Below are positions 53,874 through 64,000 of a stretch of 64,000 bases of DNA, piece after piece. Under the pieces are notes generated by a model. The model ran no database searches. It worked only from the letters and a program-made list of their open reading frames with translations, and was not told the DNA's origin. Within the stretch, counting starts at the first letter, position 1, and each line of letters starts with the position of its first letter. This stretch comes from Tricholomella constricta (Eukaryota > Basidiomycota > Agaricomycetes > Agaricales > Lyophyllaceae): NCBI GenBank assembly GCA_013368375.1, contig JAACJP010000005.1, forward strand, positions 1,364,001-1,428,000. Reading direction: 5' to 3'. The position numbers and the translations under genes are program-made.

Positions 53874-55828
53874 ATGCCCTCAGAACCTCTCGAAGCCGAA
53901 TTTGCCTTCCCTCCTGCTCTTTCACCGGCGCAAGAAGAAGAGTATCGCACTCTCGACACTGAAGGCCCCCTGGCCCTCTCCCGGCATCACACAAACACAC
54001 TAGTGAATGATAAGGACAACGATCGCGTCAGTATACATGATCTCAAGGAGCACTACAAGCATGATGGGATCCATCTTGTCGAGTTTGAGCCTGGAAAAGG
54101 CGAGGACCCACGCGAATGGGGATTTGGCAGGAAATGGTGCGTCGGCCCTCTCAATTAACTTCATTGTTTTCGATACCCATCCCCTTCAAGGTTCATCACT
54201 GCCTCCACTTCCTTTCTGTGTTTAGCCGTGGCCCTTGGCAGTTCTATCGTTACTGGAGAGTGCGTATGCTTTTGGCCCCGATTGTTTATAGTCTTATGCA
54301 ACAATTCTTTGCAGCCTTGAAGGACCAGCAAAAGAGTTTCATGCACCTCAGGAGATGATCAATCTCACCGTTACTCTTTTTGTCATCGGCTTTGGCTTCG
54401 GGTGTGTATTTTCTATAGATTCCCACAAACCCCCCCAGCTCATCCTAGTTTTTAGTCCTTTGTTATTTGCTCCTCTTTCGGAAGTTGTTGGCCGGAAGCC
54501 AATATATTCTATATCCATATTTCTCTACTTCATCTTCACCCTTCCGAGTGCGCTCGCCCCGAACAGAGCAACACTCATCGTCTCCCGCGGATTGGCAGGT
54601 CTCGCCGCCTCCGCACCTATGTGTAATGTTGGCGGAAGTGTGGCAGATATCTGGGCGGTAAAAGAACGTGGAATGCCGATGGCCATCTTCTCTGGCACAA
54701 TATTGTGAGCCTCAACGCGTGTCTTTGGTTGCTTTATCCAATAATGGCATGCCTTGCGTAGCCTTGGACCTTGCATTGGCCCACTAATTGGCGGTTGGAT
54801 CGGTGAGCGCGCTGGGTGGCGGTGGCTCTACTGGGTCCTTTTCATCTTCACCGGTGTCTGCTTCATTTTTACGCTCTTCATCCCCGAAACCCTTGCCCCT
54901 GTTCTGCTTAACCGCAAGGCCGCCAGGCTACGGAAGGAGACGGGTGACGATAATAACAAGACGCTGGAAGAGCTTGAGCGTGCACCGCTCCTGGAGACGC
55001 TGCAAATTGCCATCTCCCGTCCTCTCATCATGATGTTCATGGAGCCTATCGTTCTTTTCATGTCCTTCTGCAAGTGCTATCTCTGAATCTGTCGCTTCTC
55101 GTTGCTCACGCGCCATATATCAGACCTTTCTTTCGTCTACGCCCTCCTTTACCTCCTGTTCTTTGCATTTCCAATCGCGTTCGGCGAAATTCGTGGTTTC
55201 AGCCCTGGTATCACTGGCACAACTTTCGTCAGCATCATGATCGGTGTCATCGCAGCTCTTGCTGTCATGCCCTACCAGGAGAAGATCTACCATAGGGTCA
55301 CTGCTGACGGGAGCTTTCCCGAAGCCCGCCTGTATCCAATGATGCTAGGAGCCATGTACGCCCTCCCTCTTTTTCATGGTTTGGACAGTTACTGACGCAC
55401 TCCCGCACGTCAGCATTCTCCCCATCGCGCTCTTTATCTTCGCCTTCACAGGCGCCTATAGACACGTTCACTGGATCGGTGTCTGTGTCTCTGGCACGAT
55501 ATTCGGGTTCTCCATGATCGTCCTCTACATCGCCGCGAACTCGTACATCGTCGACTCGTACAGCGACTATGCCGCGTCCGCCATCGCCGCCAAGACCCTC
55601 ATGCGCTCGTGCCTCGGTGCCGTCGTCCCGCTCTTCGTCACGCAGATGTTCCACGCTATGAAGTTTCAGTACGCCGGCCTCCTGCTTGCGCTCGTCGCGT
55701 GTGTCATTGGACCCATGCCCTTCATCTTTTACCGCTTTGGGGGCCAGATTAGGAAACGGTCCTCCCGCGCGACTACTGCGCAGCGGGGGCAGGGGTTCAA
55801 GTCTGACCCGAATGCTACAGGTCATTGA
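53874..55828 (+). CDS. MFS transporter, DHA1 / polyamine-transporter-like
   Basis: It begins MPSEPLEAEFAFPPALSPAQ with a ~75-residue hydrophilic lead ending PREWGFGRKW, then TM1 (TASTSFLCLAVALGSSIVTG), the conserved LEGPAKEFHAPQEMINLTV stretch, TM2-3, the A-motif SEVVGRKPIY, LVSRGLAGLAASAPMCNVGG with ADIW, GPCIGPLIGGWI (motif C), WRWLYWVLFIFTGVCFIFTL and ETLAPVLLNRKAARLRK before the central loop, and six more TM segments to FYRFGGQIRKRSSRATTAQ. Twelve TM segments and these motifs define the fungal TPO/FLU-type drug:H+ antiporters of the plasma membrane. Substrate is unknown. At least five introns are needed; those near 54137-54188, 54258-54317 and 54402-54451 were checked for frame. A TATA box lies 50 bp upstream. 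Confidence 0.85.
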
Positions 55829-56236
55829 TGTACCTCGAACTTCTCCAAACCCATCTGTTGGTGTCAGTCAATACGGGTCGATATACCTGTTCTCTTTCCT
55901 ACATCCTGACAAGTTATTACTCTAAATTTATTCTGCCAGTACAATATTTTACATAAAATAATGTTGTGGCTATTGAATGCTCCAGTTATAATTAGACATC
56001 GTCACCGCAGGTTGTCATAGCTGAAAGTACTCTATGATCGAACTTGTGTTTGGCGGGGTTTTGATCGTAACCGCCAGGACAGTTATCCAGAGTTATCCCC
56101 GTCCGCTCATAGTCACTTGTCTTGCGACTCCTGCGCCTATTTAATCCAGCGCCAACCACAGACTATAAGAGCGCTAGATACCGCCTCTGACCCGCGACTC
56201 TCGAGGGGCTAATATCAAGTAGGAGGACAGCCCTCC
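55829..56236. other. Intergenic, 408 bp
   Basis: Nothing recognised; 3' UTR of the transporter and promoter of the phosphatase gene. Confidence 0.4.
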
Positions 56237-59200
56237 ATGTTGGAAGACGCTATTCGCGCTCTGTTGCGTTCCTCGGAGAACCTGAAAGCTGTTCTGGAAA
56301 CTGTAATCGTTCGACCATCCTACGAGGGCTCGGAACCTACAACTGGCGTGGATAATGCGAAAGAGAAGGCAGATGTGTCTGGAAAGAGAATTCTCGCAGT
56401 AGTGGCCCATAGGGATGACCGGAGTGGCTCTGAGGAGGGCAGGTATGTCCAATTTCCTGACTGGTCGTGATTTCGGACCTTGGTGCACGGCAATAGTGTC
56501 AAATTGTACAATCCGACCCCGAAAATGGGACTTTGGAGACAGAGGAATAATTGCTGAAATACCCATTGAAATCGCTGAAATTTGGTACCTTCTAGTGTGT
56601 TCGTTTGCACTATCAGACCGACGGAGAATGACTGGTCGCAAGAACTTGAAATTCAACACGTTCTTCCCATCACGGATGATTTCTCGACTACGATGGCACA
56701 GACCAGATCTAACACCATAAATCTCGCTCCCCGGTCTCCCGCCGAGCAGAAAACCGGTACGTTCTCGACAGTTCATCGCGAAACAATCATTGACGGAAGG
56801 TTTTCAAGGATTTAGTTTGACAATCAAGCCTGGGCAAAGTTCAAATCTAGACTTTGAGCACGAACCTATGACATTTCGTACAAGTAGCGTCAAGGAGTTG
56901 CGTGTTTTGCTGAAGGAATGCAAAGGATTCAAAAAAATCTACGGTGACCCATATACTCGACATGCTTATCCTCGTGTGTCGTTATTGACTGAGCTTCGTA
57001 GATGACCCGGAGAATATCACTACCTTGCGTTCGGAGGCTCGCTTCCATTGGCTCTTACCCTATATATCAAAGCGCGAACTTCCTCAGACATGTGCGTAAA
57101 TGTACAATCTTTCGATTACAATGACTGACACTCTGTTAGTCGGACTCGTCCCACAAGATTTGCGCCTGGCTAACCAGCCACTCCACACCCAACTTTCGCC
57201 CGCAGCCGCTGGTTCACCCGGTGATGATGTCGCAGACTACAAACTTATCAGAGATGAATGGATTCGAATTCGAGCTAGAGAAACCTCACGCAGGGCCCGA
57301 CGCAGACTCAAGGTTCGCCTTGGTACGTTCAATGTGAACGGGAAATTTCCTTCTCAGGACCTCTCTGGATGGATCAGGTCCTCGGTACCTGCCTCCGACG
57401 TCACTGTAAATATCTCACTGCCGAAAGAAACCTCCTCGTCGTCACTAGGGGAAATCACTATAAATCCGCTGGGCGCCCACAACGCACCAATAAACGCGCT
57501 CTCCACTGGCGATAACATCTCTGGGGATTCTGTCCCATTATCAAGTCCTGCTCCCACCGACGGACAGGGCGTCGATGAACTGGAATACGTAGACTCTGAC
57601 CCGGATCCAGATATCCTTGCTCTAGGCTTCCAAGAGCTGGACCTCTCTACCGAAGCTCTGATCTATTCGACTGGGACAGCTAGAGAAGATGCTTGGTGCT
57701 TGGCCATCTTCGCAGCTCTCGGAGAAAAAGGAGCTCTCTATGAGAAGGTGCAATGGTTCTTGACCTCTGCCCCCTGGATTGTCTGACCCCTGTCCTAGCT
57801 CAGCTCGAAGCAGCTCGTTGGGATGCTTCTTGTCGTCATCGTAAAGAAGGCCTTGCTCCCCTGTTTCACGAGTGTCGACACGACTGCCGCCGGCGCGGGT
57901 ATCATGGGCGTCATGGTACATATATTTGTCATGAGCGCATTGCAGCTGCGTATTGAACCTAATACAGGGAAACAAGGGGGGAACTGCAGTCCGTATTGAA
58001 TTCACTCCTTCAGCTTGTGGCGCTTCCGACATTTCGTCCCCTGGTTCAACAATATTGACATTCGTCAACGCCCATCTCGCAGCGTTCGATGAAATGTTCG
58101 AGAAACGCAACTCCGACTTTCAGGACCTTTCCAAGCGAATGAAATTTGCCTCTGAGGTCTTGGACGTGACTGGATTGACGCCGCTCCCCATCACAGTTTA
58201 TGAGAGCGATGTCCTTTTTTGGATGGTGAGCCATGCAGTCGTTACTCTTTACGATTCGCCTGCTTATTCAGACTCTAACAACTTAGGGTGGTGAGCATTG
58301 ATGATTAATTGCTATGCGCTGGCTTCTCATTTATGGTCAGATTTGAACTACCGCATTGACCTCTCTGATGACGATGTTCGGCACGTCTTGAGCGCCGATA
58401 TGTGGGAAGAGAGGTTCGAGACATTATTGCGATATGATCAGGTGCGTGGCAAACAGCGCCGCCGCCACTATCTCACCGTCTCGCTCTCCAGCTCAAAAAA
58501 GCTATTCGTAATGGAAAAGCCTTTATTGGCTTCTCTGAGTACCCAATAACACACCTTCCGTCTGTCTTTTCCATTGTTCCCCAGCTATTATCATTGAGAG
58601 TATCCTTCCAGGACATATCGCTTCAACCATAGCCTACTTATGGACGACCTTGGCTATGATATCAAGTTCGTCCTGGTTGATCCATGCAACGTCTCGATTA
58701 CCACTAAGGAATTGACATCTCGATCGTAGACGGAAGCCCGCTTGGACGGATCGGATCCTGCACATGGTTGCGCCCACAGCCAATGTCCAGCAGCTGTCAT
58801 ATACCTCGCATCCACATATAACCATGAGCGACCACCGGCCTGTAGCTGCGGATTTCGTCGTCGATGTAAGCGCAAGGCCGGCCCCTGCGTCTGACAGACC
58901 ATTGATGTTTCGTGGCAGTTGAACCTCTATGACAAAGAGTCGCACATCGCCAATGCTCGGAAACTTTATAAAATTGTTGACGGGGTGGACCTCTCTGAAA
59001 GAACCATCATCAAGTTTGATAGAACGTCCGTCGACATGGGGAAGGTAACGTACGTGATAGTAATTACCTTGTGTCGATGATTTGGGTATCTAATCCATGT
59101 ATCCTTTTCAGGTATGGACGAGCAATCTCGCGAACTATACAGCTGCAAAATATTGGCAAAGTGCGGACTCATGATGTTGAGTCCTTTGCCTCGCAAGCTG

Positions 59201-60542
59201 ACGTGCGCATACCAGGTTCCTTGCGCATATCGCTTTGTTCCCCTTGATCTCAGTTCCGACATTCGTAAGTCAAATCTAGTATCGCTGATCAGTCAACGAC
59301 TCATCATCTCGATGCAACGTAGATCCTGAGTGGCTGCGCATTGAACCAATGCAGGTGTGTTCTTCCTACGCCACATCTAGTATACGGAAATTCAACCGGA
59401 ATCAGGCCATGTTATTGCCAGACGAGGTCGCCTACATAACCCTTACAGCCTATGTGGATAATAAGTCTGCTTCCAAGCTGAATCTGGGGGCCAGGGATCT
59501 AGACACAACCTTAATTCTTCATATGATGATGGGTAAAGACCATTTCATCACTGTCACCGGGCAATATCGTGCGTACAACCTTTTGATATTTGTCCCGACC
59601 AAGCATCCTGACAGAATCGTCTTGATATGATGTGTCGTGCCTCAGAGTATACCTGTTTTGCGAACAGACTCTCAAGGCTTGTACGTCTTCGGAGTCCAGT
59701 CCGTTCGCTCGCATCACCAGATGATCTTCGGCCTGAGGATCATCCAATCAATGCCCCGAGAGAAGTCATGCGGCTTGTCAACTGGATGATGTCAGAACGT
59801 GCCAACACTGTATGTTGCAGGAATGATATCTTTGCCTTGTTCGTTTTACTAATCGGATCAATAGGACGGAATGTTCATTCTTCCTGCAAATGAGAGCACC
59901 ATAGACACGATACGGGAGGTGAGTTTCCATGGTAATCTCTTCGGGTTTGACCTGGTCTAACTGATCAATATGACAGTGCTTGGACACCGGCGACGACTTT
60001 CCGTTCTCTCCGGAGGATGCTAGTCCAGGAGTGGCTTTGGCATTCGCAATGACGTTGCTCCGCTTTCTTGACTCGCTGATCGATCCAGTAGTCCCAGCCT
60101 CCTTACACTCGCGCTGTGTGCAGATGACGAGTCGGGATGAAGCTTTTGAGGTCTGCTCTCATTCCTATGACTTCACTGGAGAGCATCCTCAGCTGACGAG
60201 GCCTGTGTAGCTCTTGGACACCTTCCCCCTAGCCTCTGTCAATGTAGGTGTATATCAGCCTCGACATCCTTCCAAAAACTCATGTCATCCGTGCACAGGT
60301 GTGGATATCGGTCACCGCTTTCCTACATTTTATTTGTCAATCATCCTCTACCAATCAACCGTCAGAGAAGGCGTTGAGGATAGGTACGTAGGCTCCGTTC
60401 GTGTCACCAGCTCCCGCTGTTAACACTGCCATCATCAGCAACTATCTTTGCGCCTGTGTTTCTTCGCGATGAGGTTGATTCGCCGTTCCCTGCTGTTTCC
60501 CCTGTTGGGAAACGAGACTTTTTGTTGTATTTCATCAGCTGA
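56237..60542 (+). CDS. OCRL/INPP5B-type inositol polyphosphate 5-phosphatase with ASH and RhoGAP domains
   Basis: Starts MLEDAIRALLRSSENLKAVL. A PH-like N-terminal region (56237-57100) is followed by the 5-phosphatase: RLGTFNVNGKFPSQDLSG, DILALGFQELDLS, GNKGGTAVRIEF, LTFVNAHLAAF, FWM-GDLNYRI across a 4-nt exon, GFSEYPITHLPTYRF, RKPAWTDRIL and TMSDHRPVAADF. These include the catalytic FQELD, NAHLAA, GDLNYR and SDHRPV signatures. An ASH domain (YGRAISRTIQLQNIGKV, PCAYRFVPLD) and a RhoGAP-like domain (PREVMRLVNWMMSERANT, DTGDDFPFSPEDASPG, ATIFAPVFLRDE) end in DFLLYFIS. The order equals animal OCRL/INPP5B, which dephosphorylate PI(4,5)P2 on endosomes and Golgi and bind Rab and Rho GTPases. About 20 introns; frame is continuous, so the gene is functional as far as can be seen. 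Confidence 0.87.
58287..58290 (+). other. 4-nt micro-exon of the 5-phosphatase gene
   Basis: The bases ggtg lie between introns 58226-58286 (gtgagc...ttag) and 58291-58340 (gtgagc...tcag). Including them gives W-M-G-D-L-N-Y-R-I, the invariant catalytic motif; leaving them out deletes the Gly and breaks the phase. Confidence 0.75.
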
Positions 60543-61066
60543 ATGTTGTAATCCCGATACCCATGCCTTTAGGCTTTGCTCTGTATGTACTTTTAATTGC
60601 AGTCAACGCTCTCACGTCTGGGACAGTTGTGTCTGAAGGGGAATCGTCAGTACAGCTCATGAGAACTACGAACTTGACGTCCACTGGGTCGAAAGAGGTG
60701 ACGCAGACGCTATTGACTCTTCGAAAATTCTTTTATTCGTGGTCGCCGATGGGGTGCCTATGTATGCTTGGTAGCCTGGAAATCTACTTGTTATCCGTTG
60801 CGATCTCAGGTAAGCAGAATGTACCGTATGTATGGCAAATGTAACTTCAAACAGCCGATTGCATGATTGTTGGCAGTAAGCAAGGTTTGTGGATTAACTC
60901 TCCCCTATACAGGTATCGACGATTCTCTCCAGGCCTCACGGAGTAATCCAATGGAGTGCATGTCGATTCATGCATTTCCGCTCCAATTGCGAAATTCCAA
61001 AATCCTAAAATCCTTGTAAATCTATCTACTACAATATACAATCTTCTAAGCTCTGCATACTCCGCT
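60543..61066. other. Intergenic between convergent genes, 524 bp
   Basis: No gene seen; a plus frame at 60563-60844 has a hydrophobic stretch but no other support. Confidence 0.4.
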
Positions 61067-62579
61067 TCATGCGAACAGCTTTTTAAAGGCCTTCTTCTCC
61101 TTATCACGCTTCTCCTTCTTGCGCTGCCTGACCTTGGCGAGCTCGCCAGAGATCGCTACGTCATCAGGCACGAGCTTGCTAGCCTCTTGGAGGTCCTTCT
61201 CAGCCTCTTCCTCGTCCTTGAGGATGACCTTCGCCAGAGCACGACGGTACAACGCTTTGGCTATGAGATGAACAATGTTAAATCAACTTTTGCATCAAAA
61301 GGCGAGTAAACGCACCTTTATCTGCTGTGTTCAGCTCTAATCTGTCGAGAGCACGCGTCGTATTTTTGACTGCGATGTCTGCGTTCTCGGACGAGGGCGC
61401 CTGAGAGCGGATCGCAGCCAGGGCAGAATTCAGAAGCAGAGGCGCAAGCAGGGCATCAAAGGAGTCCTTAAGTTCCGGAGGAGAATCCTCGGGCAACACA
61501 GGGTGGACATCAAGATACCGGACGGATTCTGTCATAGCCCGCATAAGCAGAAAAAACGATGCCTTATGCAGTCTCGGACTTACTCTGGTATTTAAGCAAG
61601 GCCTCGTCGGGTTTTCCTTCCTTGAAGAGCTTGTTGCCTATTTCCCGGATTGCTTGGGCGATCTCAAGAGCGATGGCTGGTTCTTGTACATCCCGATCTT
61701 CATCATCCGGATAATCTTCGTACGAGTCACCGTCCGTCGCGCCAGTTACAGCCAAAAAGGGATCGTCCGCGGAAAGAACACCGCTGTCAGTGATGGTAAT
61801 GGGCGATGTGGGAACGTCTCCGCTCGAGGTGGGGTAGTTCTCGATTTGACGCACTAGAAGTTTGTGTGAATGTGCGAAGAAGCATGTCAGGGTCAAAGTC
61901 GTACCGATTGATTTTCCTTTTATGACCTCTCCAAAGACCACATGTTTGCCATCCAGGTGTGGCGTCGGGCTCACGGTGATGAAGAATTGAGAGCCGTTAG
62001 TGTTGGGACCTGCATTGGCCTGGGGGAGTCATGAGCACGCGAAGTGCTTCAACCATCAAAAGACGTACCATCGAAAGCAGGAAAGGTTTCGTATGATTGA
62101 CAACGAATGCCTCATCTTCGAACTTTTCGCCATAGATCGACTCGCCACCAGTACCTATGGAAAAAATATCTGTGAGCGTCTGCAGATCGGTACCAGCGCC
62201 CAATAATGAACGCTACCATTTCCAGCCGTGAAATCACCACCCTGGCACATGAACCTGCCAGCAATAATTTATATATGTTCTTTTACACGCCCTACCATCC
62301 ACAAGTTGTCGCCACTTACCCTTTAATCACTCGGTGGAATCCAGAGCCTTTGAAGTGTAGGGGCTTTCCCGATGAGCCAACACCCTTCTCACCAGTGCAT
62401 AATGCGCCTGAAGCTTCATAAGTTTTCTGTAACTTCTTCGCCACAAGAACATGACACATACGGAAGTTTTCTGCAGTCTTTGAAACAAGATCGCTGTAAA
62501 GCGAAAACACGATTCGGCCAATCGGTTTGTCACCGATTGAGACATCGAAGTAGACTATGGGACGGTTGGGCTGGCTCAT
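61067..62579 (-). CDS. cpr6: Cyclophilin-40-type peptidyl-prolyl isomerase
   Basis: Starts [20 protein letters not shown]. The cyclophilin domain reads [85 protein letters not shown] and [18 protein letters not shown]; the active-site residues ([20 protein letters not shown]) are all present. A linker with acidic residues leads to three TPR motifs ([53 protein letters not shown]) and a Lys-rich end. This is the Cyp40/CPR6 architecture, an Hsp90 co-chaperone whose TPRs bind the MEEVD tail. Exons were joined by eye across about seven introns; frame is intact. Confidence 0.9.
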
Positions 62580-63149
62580 CCTTAAGCAAGATCAATAAGG
62601 ACAGTGATCAGAGAGATTATGGTCAGGAGCGCGCGACTTGTAAATAATTTGTGCTTGCCTCTCGAAGTTGCTGGAATCTCTTGGAAGCGTGATCGGTATT
62701 TGGAGGTGGCGCTCTTGCCAAATACCCTTCATCGCCACAGATGCGGTCAATAATAATTGTTTGATATATCTGAAATCATTCATTAGCTCACTCGACCATC
62801 ATTGCCTTCCTACGTATTTGAGTTACTGTAATTGGGAAAGCAATAGAAGTCCGAATCCAGCCAAATGACGAAAAGAATCTGACGGCACAAGTTCAATGGA
62901 AGGTATTGATTGTAGCTCATACTATAAGGAAAAGTCCGGAACGTACCGAGGGTCCACAGTAACCAATTGGGCTAGCAAAAGCCTCTGTCACGCAAGCGTC
63001 AGGATTGATAGTAAAGAAGGAAAAAAGCAGAAAATAGCCTTTATTAGAACCAAGCCTTCCGCGATACTACCGCAGCACACTCCCCCTTGACGTTTACTGT
63101 CTTCTTGATCCCTTGGGTAGCACGACACAGTTCATAATTTTCATTTGGC
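62580..63149. other. Intergenic, 570 bp
   Basis: Upstream region of cpr6; short frames on both strands, nothing recognised. Confidence 0.4.
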
Positions 63150-63940
63150 ATTCAGATCACACTATCATATTAAACCAGTCCGCGTTTGCAAAATAGCTGG
63201 CGCAGATGAAAAACGGCCGGAGTACATCGCGGCAACCGACGGCCTTGGCGCATGCCCAGCGTTGGATGCGATGGCGAACCATGGTTTACCATGGACGCCT
63301 TGGACGAGCGCGCTCGTACCTTGTATGGACCAAGAATATTGCCAGGCGACGGACATATACGATTCAGCGAGCTCAGCAGCGCCACACACGCCACCTTCTG
63401 GCTTCGTCGTGCCGAATTATATAACACAGAAATTTGGTCAAGGTGTATGACAGGCGAACCTGCAATTCGGGACATTGGGATCGAGCATATGCACATTTCA
63501 CTCGTATGTATGTATGTCCATATCCTATGCAACAACAAACTTACACCGTAATAAATGAACAGACGAGAACGGCGTTCCAATATCCTGACCAAGGCAGCTG
63601 TTGTAGACCTTAAATCTGCGACCGGCTAGGGTGAAGGCAGAACGATAGTGCTAACGATCAGCGACCCCTCTCTCTTCATGGCGAAGCGCCGTGTCGATGT
63701 ACGCAAGTCCAACTCCCCAATACTCCTTCAGCATGTTCCACCGCGCCTCCAACTTTCTGACGTATGTGCACTGTGTCGATATAGAAGTGCGCCTAGATTA
63801 TTGACTGATGTGATCATCCCCCGCGGGCAGCAAGACTTTCCCCCTGACTGGAGTTGGCGGAAAAGTGGAGGTCGCGCAAAAGCTTCATGTTTAGGAACGG
63901 TTCCCAAGCGTCGCATGCAGGCAACGAATGGGTAATACAC
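63150..63940 (+). pseudogene. Broken heme-thiolate peroxidase (chloroperoxidase-like)
   Basis: Pieces in different frames follow the order of this family: GACPALDAMANHGLP, where the Cys would be the heme ligand of the usual P-C-P motif; LPGDGHIRFSELSSATHATF; FVVPNYITQKFG in another frame; DIGIEH; KRRVDVRKSN followed, after a +1 shift, by PQYSFSMFHRASNFL; and DFPPDWSW near the end. The last shift sits in a run of c bases and no intron explains it, and the middle cannot be joined by normal splice sites. I therefore read it as decayed. Active relatives are secreted peroxygenases or chloroperoxidases. Confidence 0.42.
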
Positions 63941-64000
63941 TCTCCCGACCCGCCGTGACCAGAGTGCAGATGATTTTGGGGAGTTGAACGGGTGACAAAT

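Noticed and set aside
62580..64000. tRNA gene near the right edge (gttgaacgggtg)
   Set aside because: The string resembles part of a T-arm but no acceptor stem or anticodon arm can be folded around it.

Overview
The window reads as nuclear DNA from a mushroom-forming basidiomycete (Agaricomycete-type). Genes are dense on both strands and carry many 50-65 bp introns of the gt(g/a)(c/a)gt...(c/t)ag type. The protein families are typical of that group: TPR-CHAT proteins, MLKL/HeLo-like helical bundles, F-box-like LRR proteins, a Clp1-like developmental protein, kinase-like proteins, and Plavaka/KDZ and Ngaro/DIRS transposons. All gene models are my own reading of open frames, splice sites and family motifs; no database search was possible.

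Region 1 (1-10.6 kb) holds the 3' end of a probable MICOS subunit gene (MIC12-like), an MLKL-NTD-like helical protein, an RRT8/EI24-like membrane protein, a 1,320-aa protein of about 16 TPR-like repeats ending in a CHAT caspase-like domain, and an F-box-like protein. Region 2 (10.8-21.7 kb) is housekeeping: BRO1 (ESCRT), MIC10 (cristae junctions) sharing a 120-bp divergent promoter with bro1, a 58-aa single-TM protein, TRP4 (tryptophan synthesis), a nuclease-fold-like hypothetical and SPT5 (transcription elongation).

Region 3 (21.8-36.0 kb) is the mobile and decayed part. A broken copy of the F-box gene found at 39 kb and a broken cell-surface protein gene come first. Then follows a complete Ngaro-type tyrosine-recombinase retrotransposon (gag/zinc knuckle, RT-RNase H, recombinase) with split direct repeats in the order A1-ORFs-B1-A2-B2. 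Its B2 repeat is split exactly at a TA by a 6.4-kb KDZ (Plavaka) DNA transposon with 13-bp terminal inverted repeats, an apparently intact transposase gene and a divergent companion gene.

Region 4 (36.2-49.7 kb) holds a nuclease-like hypothetical, the intact F-box/LRR gene, a DJ-1/PfpI gene, about 3.2 kb without a convincing gene, a Clp1-like gene, a MYND-like protein and a peroxisomal hydratase with a C-terminal SKL. Region 5 (49.7-64 kb) holds a gamma-butyrobetaine-hydroxylase-like dioxygenase, a kinase-like protein, an MFS transporter, an OCRL-type inositol 5-phosphatase (5-phosphatase, ASH, RhoGAP), a Cyp40/CPR6 peptidyl-prolyl isomerase and, at the edge, a broken heme-thiolate peroxidase-like gene.

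There are no operons. The notable links between genes are the bro1/mic10 divergent pair, the KDZ divergent pair, the nested transposons, and a CHAT protease-like gene lying 3 kb from an MLKL-like helical-domain gene, which is a candidate (unproven) cell-death or self/non-self pairing.
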